Shown: positions 63,649-64,000 of the stretch, piece by piece
Numbering within the stretch: position 1 is the stretch's first letter
Layout of the letters: each line of letters opens with the position of its first letter
Assembly (NCBI RefSeq): GCF_030704535.1
Contig: NC_081810.1
Coordinates: forward strand, 3,877,501-3,941,500
Reading direction: 5' to 3'
Source: Vitis vinifera
Taxonomy: Eukaryota; Streptophyta; Magnoliopsida; Vitales; Vitaceae
DNA: 64,000 bases
Program-made: the position numbers and the translations under genes
The notes under the pieces: model-generated
Told to the model about the DNA's origin: nothing
Databases searched by the model: none
What the model saw: only the letters and a program-made list of their open reading frames with translations

Positions 63649-64000
63649 CTTTAAAACATGACAGATATACTTCATTAGTACAAAGAACACTCAGATAAAG
63701 GATAATTAAGAAAAATAATCTTGACCAATATCAGATGGATGATTCTAGAGCATTTATCTACCACATCCATGGACAGAGAGATATTATCAGCAGTAATTAG
63801 TGTGACACAATCAAATCATTTTAAAACATATCTACAACAAGTAGATCATTGGAGAAAAGAAAAGAAGGGAATGGATTGCATTAGTCAGACCCAGCAGATC
63901 TCCTGAGCAAAATTTGATTCACTTAGATTTCAAAGATTTCTAAATTCTATTATTCTATTTAAGGTTGTCTAAAAAGGCAAAAGAAGTTTTACAGGTACAA
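63649..64000 (-). other. IVD intron running off the window
   Basis: No exon pattern matching the IVD segment expected upstream of KLISGEHVG is visible here, so this should be intron sequence. The 61-codon plus-strand frame at 63721-63906 has no recognisable feature. Confidence 0.7.

Noticed and set aside
1..64000. CRISPR arrays, operons, phage or bacterial-type systems
   Set aside because: The window is plant nuclear DNA. The periodic repeats are AT-rich transposon-like modules, not spacer-separated arrays.

Overview
This is nuclear DNA from a dicot plant. Genes are split by AT-rich GT-AG introns, spacers are long and full of small transposon-like repeats, and the proteins are plant families (SYP71 syntaxin, MLO, ARF). 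Protein flavour and repeat style suggest grapevine (Vitis) or a close relative; that is inference from memory, not a database match. All exon models were built by eye from splice signals, reading phase and recalled family sequence.

Layout. (1) 716-5304, minus: SYP71-type Qc-SNARE, nine exons, with a GC-AG intron and a 13-nt last coding exon. (2) About 5700-7430: a large AT-rich foldback repeat built from short palindromic modules, directly upstream of SYP71. (3) 7450-9830: spacer with a ~190-bp tandem duplication. (4) 9832-10155, minus: single-exon Sec61 beta. (5) 11713-11892, minus: possible 59-aa signal-peptide-like gene behind a TATA box. (6) 12444-15951, minus: MLO gene, 13 exons, 587 aa, resembling the powdery-mildew-susceptibility type. 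(7) 16-26 kb: repeat-rich spacer with MITE-like families, tandem duplications and a decayed plastid trnR-ACG copy. (8) 26746-27846, plus: four-exon gene of unknown function (239 aa), followed by tRNA-Pro(AGG) on the minus strand. (9) 28-35 kb: repeat spacer. (10) 35104-40256, plus: second MLO gene, 15 exons, 553 aa, divergent from the first. (11) 40-50 kb: spacer, then a pyrimidine-rich putative promoter and leader with upstream ORFs. (12) 50203-58265, plus: ARF4-type auxin response factor, 12 exons, 798 aa, with two perfect tasiR-ARF target sites. (13) 59228-63648, minus: the last ten coding exons of isovaleryl-CoA dehydrogenase, whose 5' part lies beyond the window.

The genes do not form a pathway. 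SYP71 and Sec61 beta both serve the endomembrane system, but their proximity is probably chance. The MLO pair shares a largely conserved exon pattern and may be an old local duplication. The richest regulatory locus is ARF4: small-RNA sites, uORFs and a duplicated decoy splice acceptor. No clearly new multi-gene system was found. The best second-look items are the foldback/palindrome repeat family, the ARF4 decoy acceptor, the SYP71 micro-exon and the unknown 239-aa gene.
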